A stretch of DNA of 64,000 bases from Flagellimonas spongiicola (GTDB lineage: Bacteria > Bacteroidota > Bacteroidia > Flavobacteriales > Flavobacteriaceae): assembly GCF_023502425.1 (NCBI RefSeq), contig NZ_JAMFMA010000004.1:62001-126000 (forward strand). The letters are read 5' to 3'. Below, piece by piece: positions 43,266-52,011 of the stretch. The notes under the pieces were generated by a model. The model was not told the origin of the DNA. It did no database searches and was given only the letters and a program-made list of their open reading frames with translations. Within the stretch, counting starts at the first letter, position 1; every line of letters begins with the position of its first letter. Position numbers and translations under genes: made by a program.

Positions 43266-43547
43266 TTAGCCTGTGATGGCCTCAATCCTCTCGGCCAAAT
43301 CGAAATCATTTTGGGTAATACCACCCATATCATGTGTGTTTAGACGTACAGTTAATCGATTGTACACATTTTCCCAGTCAGGATGATGATTAAGACCTTC
43401 AGCCTCAAATGCAATTAAGGTCATCTTGGCAAAGGCCTCCTTAAAATCTTTAAATACAAAAGTCTTTACAATACTGCCGTTTTCGTAGGTCCAGCCTTGT
43501 AACTTTTCAAGTCGGACTGCTAGCTCGTCGCTATTGAATTTTTGCAT
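43266..43547 (-). CDS. 4a-hydroxytetrahydrobiopterin dehydratase
   Basis: A 93-residue pterin-4a-carbinolamine dehydratase (PhhB/DCoH family). The motif EGLNHHPDWENVYNRL holds the catalytic histidines, with the final conserved histidine in RLNTHDMGG. It recycles the pterin cofactor of aromatic amino acid hydroxylases or serves molybdopterin-related roles; no hydroxylase gene is in the window. Confidence 0.93.
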   Translation of the reverse strand: MQKFNSDELAVRLEKLQGWTYENGSIVKTFVFKDFKEAFAKMTLIAFEAEGLNHHPDWENVYNRLTVRLNTHDMGGITQNDFDLAERIEAITG

Positions 43548-43600
43548 GATTCGCTGTTTTCCTTAAATTTCCACATTATCTACCAACTTTTCAAAAATAA

Positions 43601-44731
43601 ATGTTAGGAAAGCATTTTACACTTGGCCCTGAAATCACTGCTTCCATGGAATTACTAAAATTTTATGGTTGGTGGGAATTTGTAGTCTGTTCTTTTGCTT
43701 TTGTGGCATTAATGTCGATCTGGTATCATATTGGTAAACGGCAAAAGGATTTTGGACCGGTTTGGTTGGCATTTTCAGTTTTGTGCTGGGCATTTTCTGG
43801 ATTGGTGGAGCTTTTATTTTGGGATAGTTCTTCTAATGAATTGCACTATCGTGATGGGTTACGAAGCATTTTATCTTTAATGAATAGTCTTTTTATTCTG
43901 ATGGCTTTGCCTTGGTTCAAGTATTTACCCAAACCATTTGAAGCTTTGATAAAATCCAGATTTTGGATGTATATCATTGGTATACCCTTCGTATTTGCAT
44001 TATTGCCAACCCTCCATAAAATGTTTCTTGCTAGAACCGCATCCTTGATAAGTGAATTGGATGTGTATTATGCCTTGCTAACTTTGGTGTTTTTAGGTTT
44101 TGTACTCTGGGAGTCATTTGTAAAACGTAGACTACCCATATTGGGCTGGCTATCATTAACCACGGTGTTGGTGACCCTGCTAGCCCAGGTGTTCAAGTTT
44201 ATTGGCGATGGCAGTAATCTCTTGCTTTTTTCTGCCATATTCAAGACCACTTTGATCATGTTATTTTTTGCCTTAGCCTTGAGTTGGGTTAAGGAATTGG
44301 TGGAAACTATAATTCCGGGACCCTACCAATTAAATATGCGATTTGGAAATATTCGTACAGTAGAAAATAAGAGTCATAAAGCAGTTGTTTTACAAGGATT
44401 TCCAGGGAATGAGGACAGAAGCATCCAGTTAAGTCCCTCTCTATATGGGCTTTTAAAGACTTTTGCAGAACGAAAATTGAGTACCGAGGAAGGCTGGTTG
44501 GAAATCAAACCCAAGAACTTTGATCACAATAAGAGCTACGATATCAATGATCATAATGAACTGAAAAGGTTATTGGAAGCATTACTCAATGGCCTTTTTG
44601 GAAAGGAAGCATGGACTAAGGACAAACACTATACACCGCTAAAAAACACACTCTTCGAATTGTCGGAAAGTCAAGCTCGGAAAATTCGATTGCAACTACC
44701 CAAGGAAAACATTTTAATTGAAAATGAATGA
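43601..44731 (+). CDS. Seven-helix membrane protein of unknown function
   Basis: A 376-residue protein. Seven hydrophobic helices occupy residues ~20-235 (for example WWEFVVCSFAFVALMSIWY, PVWLAFSVLCWAFSGLVELLF, YYALLTLVFLGFVLWESF, LLLFSAIFKTTLIMLFFALAL). The remaining ~140 residues are soluble and contain a charged region predicted to fold as mixed alpha/beta (NELKRLLEALLNGLFG..., LFELSESQARKIRLQLP). The layout resembles a 7TM receptor with a cytoplasmic output domain, but no known output motif was recognised. Start at 43601 is an ATG, divergent from the pterin dehydratase. Confidence 0.75.
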   Translation: MLGKHFTLGPEITASMELLKFYGWWEFVVCSFAFVALMSIWYHIGKRQKDFGPVWLAFSVLCWAFSGLVELLFWDSSSNELHYRDGLRSILSLMNSLFILMALPWFKYLPKPFEALIKSRFWMYIIGIPFVFALLPTLHKMFLARTASLISELDVYYALLTLVFLGFVLWESFVKRRLPILGWLSLTTVLVTLLAQVFKFIGDGSNLLLFSAIFKTTLIMLFFALALSWVKELVETIIPGPYQLNMRFGNIRTVENKSHKAVVLQGFPGNEDRSIQLSPSLYGLLKTFAERKLSTEEGWLEIKPKNFDHNKSYDINDHNELKRLLEALLNGLFGKEAWTKDKHYTPLKNTLFELSESQARKIRLQLPKENILIENE

Positions 44732-44837
44732 GTTAACTCTAATTTGTCTGCCTTTCTTCTACCGACACTAGGGAAATCGTTCCGACAAATTGCCGAAAAG
44801 TCATTTTGGAAATTGAATTTCATGGAAAAATACAACC

Positions 44838-46442
44838 ATGGATTTCACTACCACACCACATTTTAGATTACAAGAATTAACTCTTGAAAAGGGACTTGAC
44901 GAACGCGTCAATGATGCCTTCATGCCATTTGCTGTTTGGTGGGAAAACTTAATACTTGCAGAAATTCCATTTTTTGGCCAAGGCATACCTATAGTGTTGA
45001 TAATCCTAGTTTTCGGTGCGCTGTTCTTCACTGTTTACTTTTCCTTCGTCAATGTCAAATATTTCCCCACGGCCATACAAGTAGTACGCGGTAAGTATGA
45101 TGATCTGGAAAGAGCCAAACAACCTGAAAAAGTCAATGTGTTACAAGTTGAAGGAGATGTCAAGGATACAATTAAAGATGAAAGTCATATTGGTGAGGTC
45201 AACCATTTTCAAGCCTTGGCAACAGCGGTTTCTGGTACTGTGGGATTAGGGAATATCGCTTTGGTGGCAGTTGCTATTTCCATTGGCGGCCCAGGAGTAA
45301 CATTTTGGATGATTTTGGCTGGGCTGATCGGAATGTCTACAAAGTTTGTGGAATGTACCTTGGGTGTCGCATATAGGGATATTGATAAGGACGGTACTGT
45401 ATTTGGTGGTCCAATGTACTATCTATCCAAAGGAATGAAGGAAAGGGGTTTGGGAAAACTAGGAAAGCTCTTAGCAGCAGTATTTGCCATTTTATGTGTG
45501 GGAGCTTCTTTTGGCGGGGGTAATGCTTTTCAGAGTAATCAAGCAGCAGCGCAGATAATAGAACAGTTTGGTTTAAGTGGGGATGCAACCGGCAGTATTA
45601 TCGGATTGATATTTGCCATATGTGCGGGAATAGTAATTATTGGCGGTATCAAACGTATTGCGAAGGTTACAGAGAAGGTGGTTCCTTTTATGGCCATTTT
45701 ATATGTAGGAGCGGCTTTGTTCATCATTTTTTCAAAAATAGAATTGGTGGATGATGTCTTCAAATTGATACTGACCGAAGCGTTTACACCCAAGGCCACC
45801 ATTGCAGGTGGGTTTGTAGGGGTGTTTATCCAAGGATTTAGAAGAGCGGCATTTTCCAACGAGGCGGGCGCAGGCTCCGCAGCTATAGCGCACTCTGCGG
45901 TAAATACCGCTTTTCCTGCCTCAGAAGGTCTGGTTGGGCTCTTAGAACCATTTATTGATACGGTCTTGATATGTACCATCACAGCAGTTGTCATCATACT
46001 GTTCAATATGGATGGTGCTTTTGTTTACGGCAATGTGGTTAATGGACAGGCGATAATGAACGACGGGACTTTGCTTGGTGGCGTGAACATTACCTCCATG
46101 GCGTTTGAAAGTTCAATTAACGGATCGTCTTATGTGTTAATGGGGGCTGTATGTCTTTTTGCCTTTTCTACCATTTTGTCTTGGTCTTACTATGGGCTAC
46201 AGGCTTGGAAATACCTATTTGGTCGTGGGAGATGGACGGATTTGACGTATAAAATCATATTTCTCCTGTTCACCGTGTTGGGTGCAGCCATCACAATGGA
46301 CGCCGTAATAAAGTTCTCAGATGCTATGATTTTGGCATTGGTTTTTCCAAATATGATCGGATTGCTATTCCTTTACCCTAAAGTGAAATCTGAGTTTGAC
46401 AAGTATTTGATTTTAATCCGTCCCAATAAGAGCAAGGTGTGA
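44838..46442 (+). CDS. Alanine/glycine:cation symporter (AGCS) family protein
   Basis: A 534-residue sodium-coupled amino-acid transporter. The AGCS signature is GPGVTFWMILAGLIGMSTKFVE (about residues 150-171), with ATAVSGTVGLGNIALVAVA preceding it and about 11 hydrophobic helices. The N-terminal ~40 residues are soluble. The substrate is probably alanine or glycine with Na+. An inverted repeat (AATTTGTC/GACAAATT) lies in its upstream region. Confidence 0.94.
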   Translation: MDFTTTPHFRLQELTLEKGLDERVNDAFMPFAVWWENLILAEIPFFGQGIPIVLIILVFGALFFTVYFSFVNVKYFPTAIQVVRGKYDDLERAKQPEKVNVLQVEGDVKDTIKDESHIGEVNHFQALATAVSGTVGLGNIALVAVAISIGGPGVTFWMILAGLIGMSTKFVECTLGVAYRDIDKDGTVFGGPMYYLSKGMKERGLGKLGKLLAAVFAILCVGASFGGGNAFQSNQAAAQIIEQFGLSGDATGSIIGLIFAICAGIVIIGGIKRIAKVTEKVVPFMAILYVGAALFIIFSKIELVDDVFKLILTEAFTPKATIAGGFVGVFIQGFRRAAFSNEAGAGSAAIAHSAVNTAFPASEGLVGLLEPFIDTVLICTITAVVIILFNMDGAFVYGNVVNGQAIMNDGTLLGGVNITSMAFESSINGSSYVLMGAVCLFAFSTILSWSYYGLQAWKYLFGRGRWTDLTYKIIFLLFTVLGAAITMDAVIKFSDAMILALVFPNMIGLLFLYPKVKSEFDKYLILIRPNKSKV

Positions 46443-46443
46443 T

Positions 46444-46794
46444 TTAGTGATCACCTCTTCCTAAGTAAGCGCGGATGGCACTGATTTGATTGGCATCATT
46501 GAAGGTAATTACGTCAACTACATAAAGTTCCTCAGTTTCGTTTACGGTAATTTTCAATTCTGCGGCAACGGTATCCGAGTTTTCGTAGGTTTGAAGGACA
46601 TCGATGGCAATAGACTCAGCCGCTTCAAAGTTCTTTTGGGTCTCTTGAAGGGCCAATTTCTTGCCCTCAACCCTAATTTTCCAATCCCGAAGTATAATAT
46701 CTTCAGCGAACAATTGGTTCATTGCATCTAGGTCTTTCTCGGCATATTTCTTTAGATAAAAAATACAGGTACATAAGTTGATACTTTTAGCCAT
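46444..46794 (-). CDS. NTF2/SnoaL-like protein
   Basis: A 116-residue single-domain NTF2-like protein without signal peptide: KKYAEKDLDAMNQLFAEDIILRDW is the typical first helix and strand, ending FNDANQISAIRAYLGR. Ligand and function unknown. It ends one base from the convergent AGCS stop. Confidence 0.85.
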   Translation of the reverse strand: MAKSINLCTCIFYLKKYAEKDLDAMNQLFAEDIILRDWKIRVEGKKLALQETQKNFEAAESIAIDVLQTYENSDTVAAELKITVNETEELYVVDVITFNDANQISAIRAYLGRGDH

Positions 46795-46863
46795 TGATAT
46801 GAATTGTCACTAGAATATTAAAAGTTGATTAATAATACTCAGTTTAGTGTAGATAGAAAAAAA

Positions 46864-47685
46864 TCATTCTACCGGAATATGATGGTCTATGATTTCCTGA
46901 TACTTTATGCGTAGGTTTTTGGGTAACTTGTTATGCTTGGGCAATGCGGCAAGATAACGATCTTCGTTAGTTGTGTACACCCTTTTTAGAATGGGATGGA
47001 AATTGCCCAATTTCTGGATTACTTCCTTGATAAATTCTTCGTGCTGTATCAAATCCTTGCTGCCTAAATGAAAAATCCCAGTTTTATCCCGATTGATGAG
47101 ATAATGGATTTGCTGGGTCAGTCTATCGTCATTGGTCACATTCACGATTAGGTTCGGAAATACTTCAATGGGCTCATTGTTTTCCAACTGCGTCTTGATT
47201 TCCTTGACCCTGGGAGAGGTGTTTCCAAAAACCATTGGAACCCTGAGAATAGCGCATTTCTCTTTGGGTTGCCGCAGCATCATGTTTTCTATTTTTATTT
47301 TCAGACGACCGTAAACACTCTCAGAAAGTGTTTTGTCATATTCATAGGAAGGAAATTTACTGTAGGCGTCAAAAACATTTGCAGATGAGACAAAATAAAG
47401 CTTTGCATCGTGTTGGGCTAAATACTCCATGATATGTTGATGGGCCAATATTTGGGCTGTAAATTCTCCCCGTAGCGCTGATATTATAAAATCAGGACGG
47501 ACGTGTTCCAAAATTCTGAAAATGTCGTCCTCCCTAAGGTCATATTGAAGGAACTGACCATTAGAACTGTAAATAGTACTGTGACAATAGGTGCCATAGG
47601 TATTGAAATAATTGCACAACTCCTTGTAAATGGCGTTGCCAATAAAACCGCTTGCACCGAGTATAAGTATCCTTTTCTTATCCAA
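46864..47685 (-). CDS. RmlD-like SDR family oxidoreductase
   Basis: A 273-residue extended short-chain dehydrogenase. NAD(P)-binding LGASGFIG is at the N-terminus and the catalytic YxxxK is in SVYGRLKIK near residue 128. It is closest in layout to dTDP-4-dehydrorhamnose reductase, but the sugar locus is absent here, so the substrate is unknown. The start is TTG at 47685, 5 bp after the glsA stop; no ATG is available near the conserved N-terminus. It is the third gene of gcvT-glsA-SDR. Confidence 0.86.
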   Translation of the reverse strand: MDKKRILILGASGFIGNAIYKELCNYFNTYGTYCHSTIYSSNGQFLQYDLREDDIFRILEHVRPDFIISALRGEFTAQILAHQHIMEYLAQHDAKLYFVSSANVFDAYSKFPSYEYDKTLSESVYGRLKIKIENMMLRQPKEKCAILRVPMVFGNTSPRVKEIKTQLENNEPIEVFPNLIVNVTNDDRLTQQIHYLINRDKTGIFHLGSKDLIQHEEFIKEVIQKLGNFHPILKRVYTTNEDRYLAALPKHNKLPKNLRIKYQEIIDHHIPVE

Positions 47686-47690
47686 AAAAC

Positions 47691-48605
47691 CTAAAATATA
47701 GACAAACCAGTCTGGGTAGTCAATTGTTCCAAAGCCAGCATTCCCAGTTTGGAATTTCCTTTTTCATTAAGTCCAGGTGACCAAGTGGCCACACAAAATT
47801 GATTGGGTAACAGGGCTACAATACCACCCCCAACTCCACTTTTGCCAGGAAGCCCTACTTCAAAAGCAAATTCACCGGCCTCATCATAAAATCCACAGGT
47901 CAACATTATAGCATTGATTCTCTTTACCTGGGAGACATTGAGATAGTTGTTTTCTTGCAAACAATTACCTCTATTCATGAATATGTAAAAAACCTTTACC
48001 AACTGCTCACAATTCATCGCCACTGAACAGGAATGAAAATAAAAGTCCAGCACGCTGTCCACATCATGATTCAAGTTTCCATAGGACTTGATGAGATTGG
48101 CCGCGGCATAATTACCGAATCCGGTTTTTTTCTCTGAATCAGCTACATTCAAATCATAATCTATGGTGTTATCACCAGATATTGCTCGAATGTAGTTGAT
48201 GAAATCGGCTTTTGGATGTTCTAGATGTTCAAGAAGGATATCACAAACAACTATGGCACCAGCATTGATCAGCGGATTTCTCGGAATCCCATTTTCCAAC
48301 TCCAACAGGGACAAATGATTGAAAGGGTCTCCTGAAGGTTCCACATCCATTCGTTCCCAAAGGGCATCTCCAATTTTGGAAAAAGCAAGCGAGAGCAGTA
48401 AAACCTTTGAAATACTCTGAATCGAGAATTTCTCCTGTGCATCTCCTACAGAATAGGAGTTTTTTTCATTGTCCAATAGGGCAATGCCCAATTTGTTGAT
48501 ATCGATTTTGGACAATTCTGGGATGTAGTCCGCCACTTTGCCTTTATCGGAACTAGCTTTGATAGTCCCGTGTATTTTGTTCAAAATGGACTTATAGTCG
48601 CTCAT
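47691..48605 (-). CDS. glsA: Glutaminase
   Basis: A 304-residue serine-dependent beta-lactamase-fold glutaminase converting glutamine to glutamate and ammonia. The catalytic S-x-x-K is in FSIQSISKVLL (near residue 65), with NPLINAGAI and KSGVGGGIVALLP also conserved. Family length is normal. Shares one base with the gcvT stop (TAATG). Confidence 0.95.
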   Translation of the reverse strand: MSDYKSILNKIHGTIKASSDKGKVADYIPELSKIDINKLGIALLDNEKNSYSVGDAQEKFSIQSISKVLLLSLAFSKIGDALWERMDVEPSGDPFNHLSLLELENGIPRNPLINAGAIVVCDILLEHLEHPKADFINYIRAISGDNTIDYDLNVADSEKKTGFGNYAAANLIKSYGNLNHDVDSVLDFYFHSCSVAMNCEQLVKVFYIFMNRGNCLQENNYLNVSQVKRINAIMLTCGFYDEAGEFAFEVGLPGKSGVGGGIVALLPNQFCVATWSPGLNEKGNSKLGMLALEQLTTQTGLSIF

Positions 48606-49690
48606 TAGCCCTTATAAAACGGAAGTTTCACTACAGTTGCCTTTACTTGACTTTTCCGGATTTGAACAAAAATTTCCGAATCAACTTTAGAAAGCTCCTT
48701 TGGTACGTAGCCCAAACCAATACCTTTTGATAGCGATGGCGACATGGTTCCGGATGTTACTTTACCTATTTCATTTCCTTCGGCATCCACTATGGCATAG
48801 CCGCTTCTAGGGATACCTCTTTCTTCTAGCTGAAAAGCCACAAGTTTTCGCGTAACACCTTCTTCTTTTTGCGCTGCCAAGGCTTCATGATTCACAAATT
48901 CTTTAGTGAATTTGGTAATCCAACCAAGTCCGGCTTCCAATGGCGAAGTCGTGTCATCGATATCATTTCCATATAGGCAATATCCCATTTCCAATCGAAG
49001 GGTATCACGGGCCGCCAATCCAATAGGTTTGATGCCAAAATCAGCACCGGCTTCAAATACTTTGTCCCACACTTGTTGTACTTCTGAATTTTTGCAATAG
49101 ATTTCAAATCCGCCAGACCCAGTATAACCCGTTGCAGAAATGATGACATGTTCCACACCAGCAAAATCAACAACCACAAAATTGTAGAATTTGATTTCAG
49201 TAAGGTCTATAGAAGACAAGGACTGCATTGCCTCAACTGCCTTAGGTCCCTGTATGGCCAATAAGGAATAGTCATCGGAAACATTTCTGATTTGTGCTCC
49301 AATGGCTTCATTGTATTTGGTGATATGCGCCCAGTCTTTATCAATATTACTTGCGTTGACTACCAAAAGATAGGTTTCCTCCTTTATCCGATAAACGATA
49401 AGATCATCAACAACACCTCCAGTTTCATTGGGGAAACAGCTGTATTGGGCTTTGCCTATTGTTAATTTGGATGCGTCATTGGAGGTGACTTTCTGAATAA
49501 GTTCCAAAGCTTTTGGACCTTCAATCAAGAATTCTCCCATGTGGGACACGTCAAAGACGCCAACAGCGGTTCTTACAGTTTCATGCTCAATGTTTACTCC
49601 TTCATAGGAGACGGGCATATTATAGCCCGCAAATGGTACCATTTTAGCTCCTAAAGCTATATGGGTTTCGGTCAATGCAGTAGACTTCAT
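48605..49690 (-). CDS. gcvT: Aminomethyltransferase (glycine cleavage T protein)
   Basis: A 361-residue folate-binding enzyme of the glycine cleavage system, releasing ammonia and passing the one-carbon unit to tetrahydrofolate. [10 protein letters not shown] near residue 45 and [13 protein letters not shown] near residue 190 are characteristic, and the C-terminal [24 protein letters not shown] completes the fold. The P and H proteins are not in the window. No glycine riboswitch was recognised in the 100 bp upstream. Confidence 0.96.
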   Translation of the reverse strand: MKSTALTETHIALGAKMVPFAGYNMPVSYEGVNIEHETVRTAVGVFDVSHMGEFLIEGPKALELIQKVTSNDASKLTIGKAQYSCFPNETGGVVDDLIVYRIKEETYLLVVNASNIDKDWAHITKYNEAIGAQIRNVSDDYSLLAIQGPKAVEAMQSLSSIDLTEIKFYNFVVVDFAGVEHVIISATGYTGSGGFEIYCKNSEVQQVWDKVFEAGADFGIKPIGLAARDTLRLEMGYCLYGNDIDDTTSPLEAGLGWITKFTKEFVNHEALAAQKEEGVTRKLVAFQLEERGIPRSGYAIVDAEGNEIGKVTSGTMSPSLSKGIGLGYVPKELSKVDSEIFVQIRKSQVKATVVKLPFYKG

Positions 49691-49790
49691 ACGTTAATTT
49701 TCTGTGGTAAATTTATTTGAATTCACACAAAAAGCCATCCAAAATTGCGAATCTTTTAAACAATTGTTCCGCAGTACTAATTTGAACGAT

Positions 49791-51086
49791 TTAAGAACCT
49801 AGTAGATGTGCCTTTAAGGCATCATATTGACCAATTTTTATCGATGTCTTTTTTTGGTCCATGACTTTTTTGATTTGGTCAGGAATCGCTGGTGAAATTT
49901 GCAAAGTTTCCTCAACTACATCCAAAAACTTAACAGGATGGGCCGTTTCTAGAAAAATTCCATAACAGTCAGGATTGGTATCCAGGTACTTTTTTAATCC
50001 AAGATATCCCACGGCACCATGTGGGTCCGTTACATAACCTGAATTCTTGTGGATGTGTTTCATGATGTCCTTTGTAGTCTCATCCGTAAAAGAGAAAGCA
50101 CTTAAATTATGTTTTAGGAAATCAAAATTATCTTCGTATAAATGGCGTATACGGACAAAGTTGCTTGGATCACCTACATCCATGGCATTGGAAATAGTTG
50201 CAACGGATGGTAGCGGTTCATAACTGCCATTTTCCATGAAATTTGGAACTACTTTATTCGCATTGGTTGCAGCTATGAAGTGTTTTACTGGCATTCCCAA
50301 TTTCTGTGCAACCATACCTGCGCAGATGTTCCCAAAATTCCCAGAAGGAACACTGAACACAATTTCCTTTCCTTCTTTTTTAGCTTGCTTAAAGGCAAAA
50401 AGGAAATAGAAGAGTTGAGGTAACCACCGTGCAATATTAATGCTGTTGGCCGATGTTAGTTTTTTAAAATCGGTGATGTCTTTGTCCAAAAAAGCAGTTT
50501 TGACCATTCGTTGGCAATCATCAAACGTACCATCCACTTCCATGGCTTCAATGTTTTGCCCTAATGTTGTTAACTGTTTTTCTTGAATTTCTGAAACTTT
50601 ACCACTTGGATAAAGGATTACCACCTTCACACCCTTCACACCCAAAAATCCATTGGCAACAGCTCCACCTGTATCTCCGGAAGTAGCAACCAAAACCGTG
50701 ACATCGGTTGATTCGCCTTCAGAAAAATGACCTAAACAATTGGCCATGAATCGTGCTCCGACGTCTTTGAATGCCATAGTTGGACCATGAAACAACTCCA
50801 AGGTGGCAATGTTTTCCTCAATAGGAACCACCGGAAATTCAAAATCCAAAACGTTTTCCAGAATTTGTCGTAGTGCTGCATCGGGGATAGCGTCTTCCAC
50901 AAATTGGTGAATGGACTTGAATGCGATCTCCTGATTGGAATAGGTTTCAATATTCTCAAAAAAAGTGGCGGGTAAGGGTTCAATACGTTCCGGAAAATAT
51001 AGGCCCTTGTCAGGTGCTATTCCTGCGATAACCGCTTCTTTGAAACTTGCTTGATTTTCAGGATTGTTTAGACTGTAGAATTTCAT
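49791..51086 (-). CDS. thrC: Threonine synthase
   Basis: A 431-residue PLP-dependent enzyme converting O-phosphohomoserine to threonine. The PLP lysine is in HGPTMAFKDVGARFM (near residue 110), and VLVATSGDTGGAVANGF holds phosphate-binding residues. Last gene of the thr operon, 3 bp after thrB. It resembles the longer class I enzymes. Confidence 0.96.
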   Translation of the reverse strand: MKFYSLNNPENQASFKEAVIAGIAPDKGLYFPERIEPLPATFFENIETYSNQEIAFKSIHQFVEDAIPDAALRQILENVLDFEFPVVPIEENIATLELFHGPTMAFKDVGARFMANCLGHFSEGESTDVTVLVATSGDTGGAVANGFLGVKGVKVVILYPSGKVSEIQEKQLTTLGQNIEAMEVDGTFDDCQRMVKTAFLDKDITDFKKLTSANSINIARWLPQLFYFLFAFKQAKKEGKEIVFSVPSGNFGNICAGMVAQKLGMPVKHFIAATNANKVVPNFMENGSYEPLPSVATISNAMDVGDPSNFVRIRHLYEDNFDFLKHNLSAFSFTDETTKDIMKHIHKNSGYVTDPHGAVGYLGLKKYLDTNPDCYGIFLETAHPVKFLDVVEETLQISPAIPDQIKKVMDQKKTSIKIGQYDALKAHLLGS

Positions 51087-51089
51087 TGG

Positions 51090-52010
51090 TTATCTGATTT
51101 TTACACCGTGTGTATTCACCTTGGAGATATGGATGTCATAATCTATACCCACAGGTTCATAAGTTTTATGCATGGTTTGGGCAACATTTTTGGCCATGTC
51201 TTCACCTTTGCACAGAGTGAAAATTGAAGGTCCGGAACCTGAAATTCCACATCCCAATGCTCCTGCTTCCAAGCTGTTGTTTTTGATGGCATCGAACTCC
51301 GGAATCAAAATAGATCGTATGGGTTCAACAATATGATCCTCAAGAGACCTACCAATAAGTTCGTAATCGTTTTGAAACAAGCCCGCAACCAATCCTCCAA
51401 GATTTCCCCATTGACGGATTCCTTTTTCCAAAGTGATATTGGTCTTCAGAATTTTACGGGATTCTGATGTTTTGATTTCTATTTGTGGATGGATTACTGT
51501 GGCATATAATTCGGCAGGTGTAGGAATAGAAATGATATCTAAAGGGTCATAACTACGAACTAAGGTAAACCCTCCAAAAATTGCTGGAGCGACATTGTCC
51601 GCATGTGCAACATCACTAGCTAATTTTTCGCCCTCCATGGCAAATTGCACCAATTCCAGATTTGAAAACGGATTACCCAATAGGTGATTCATGGCCCATA
51701 CAACACCAGCAGAGCTTGCAGCGCTACTTCCAATGCCACTACCTGGTTTTATGCGCTTATCAATTTCTATTTCAAAACCACCATCGTAATCACTTTTATC
51801 CAATAAAGTGAGACCGGCAACGCCGGCCACATTTTTATTGATTGCAGTAGGCAGGTCTTGACCTGTTATTTTGGTGATTTTGATTCCTTTTTCAGGTGTT
51901 TTACGAACAATCATTTCGTCACCAACCGCATCCAAGGCCAGACCAAGCACATCAAAACCACAGGATACATTTGCAATGGTGGCGGGGCAGAAAACTTTTA
52001 TTGCATCCAT
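51090..52010 (-). CDS. thrB: Homoserine kinase
   Basis: A 306-residue GHMP kinase producing O-phosphohomoserine. The ATP loop is KPGSGIGSSAASSAG (near residue 90) and the C-terminal GCGISGSGPSIFTLC is typical. The ATG at 52010 is one base beyond the thrA stop; a TTG at 52025 would overlap thrA and is discounted. Confidence 0.96.
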   Translation of the reverse strand: MDAIKVFCPATIANVSCGFDVLGLALDAVGDEMIVRKTPEKGIKITKITGQDLPTAINKNVAGVAGLTLLDKSDYDGGFEIEIDKRIKPGSGIGSSAASSAGVVWAMNHLLGNPFSNLELVQFAMEGEKLASDVAHADNVAPAIFGGFTLVRSYDPLDIISIPTPAELYATVIHPQIEIKTSESRKILKTNITLEKGIRQWGNLGGLVAGLFQNDYELIGRSLEDHIVEPIRSILIPEFDAIKNNSLEAGALGCGISGSGPSIFTLCKGEDMAKNVAQTMHKTYEPVGIDYDIHISKVNTHGVKIR

Positions 52011-52011
52011 A

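Noticed and set aside
44741..44791. Inverted repeat AATTTGTC/GACAAATT upstream of the AGCS symporter
   Set aside because: Eight base pairs with a 35-base loop could be chance in AT-rich DNA; no matching operator family or promoter position was found.
49691..49790. Glycine riboswitch upstream of gcvT
   Set aside because: Only 100 bp are available and the conserved glycine aptamer core was not seen.
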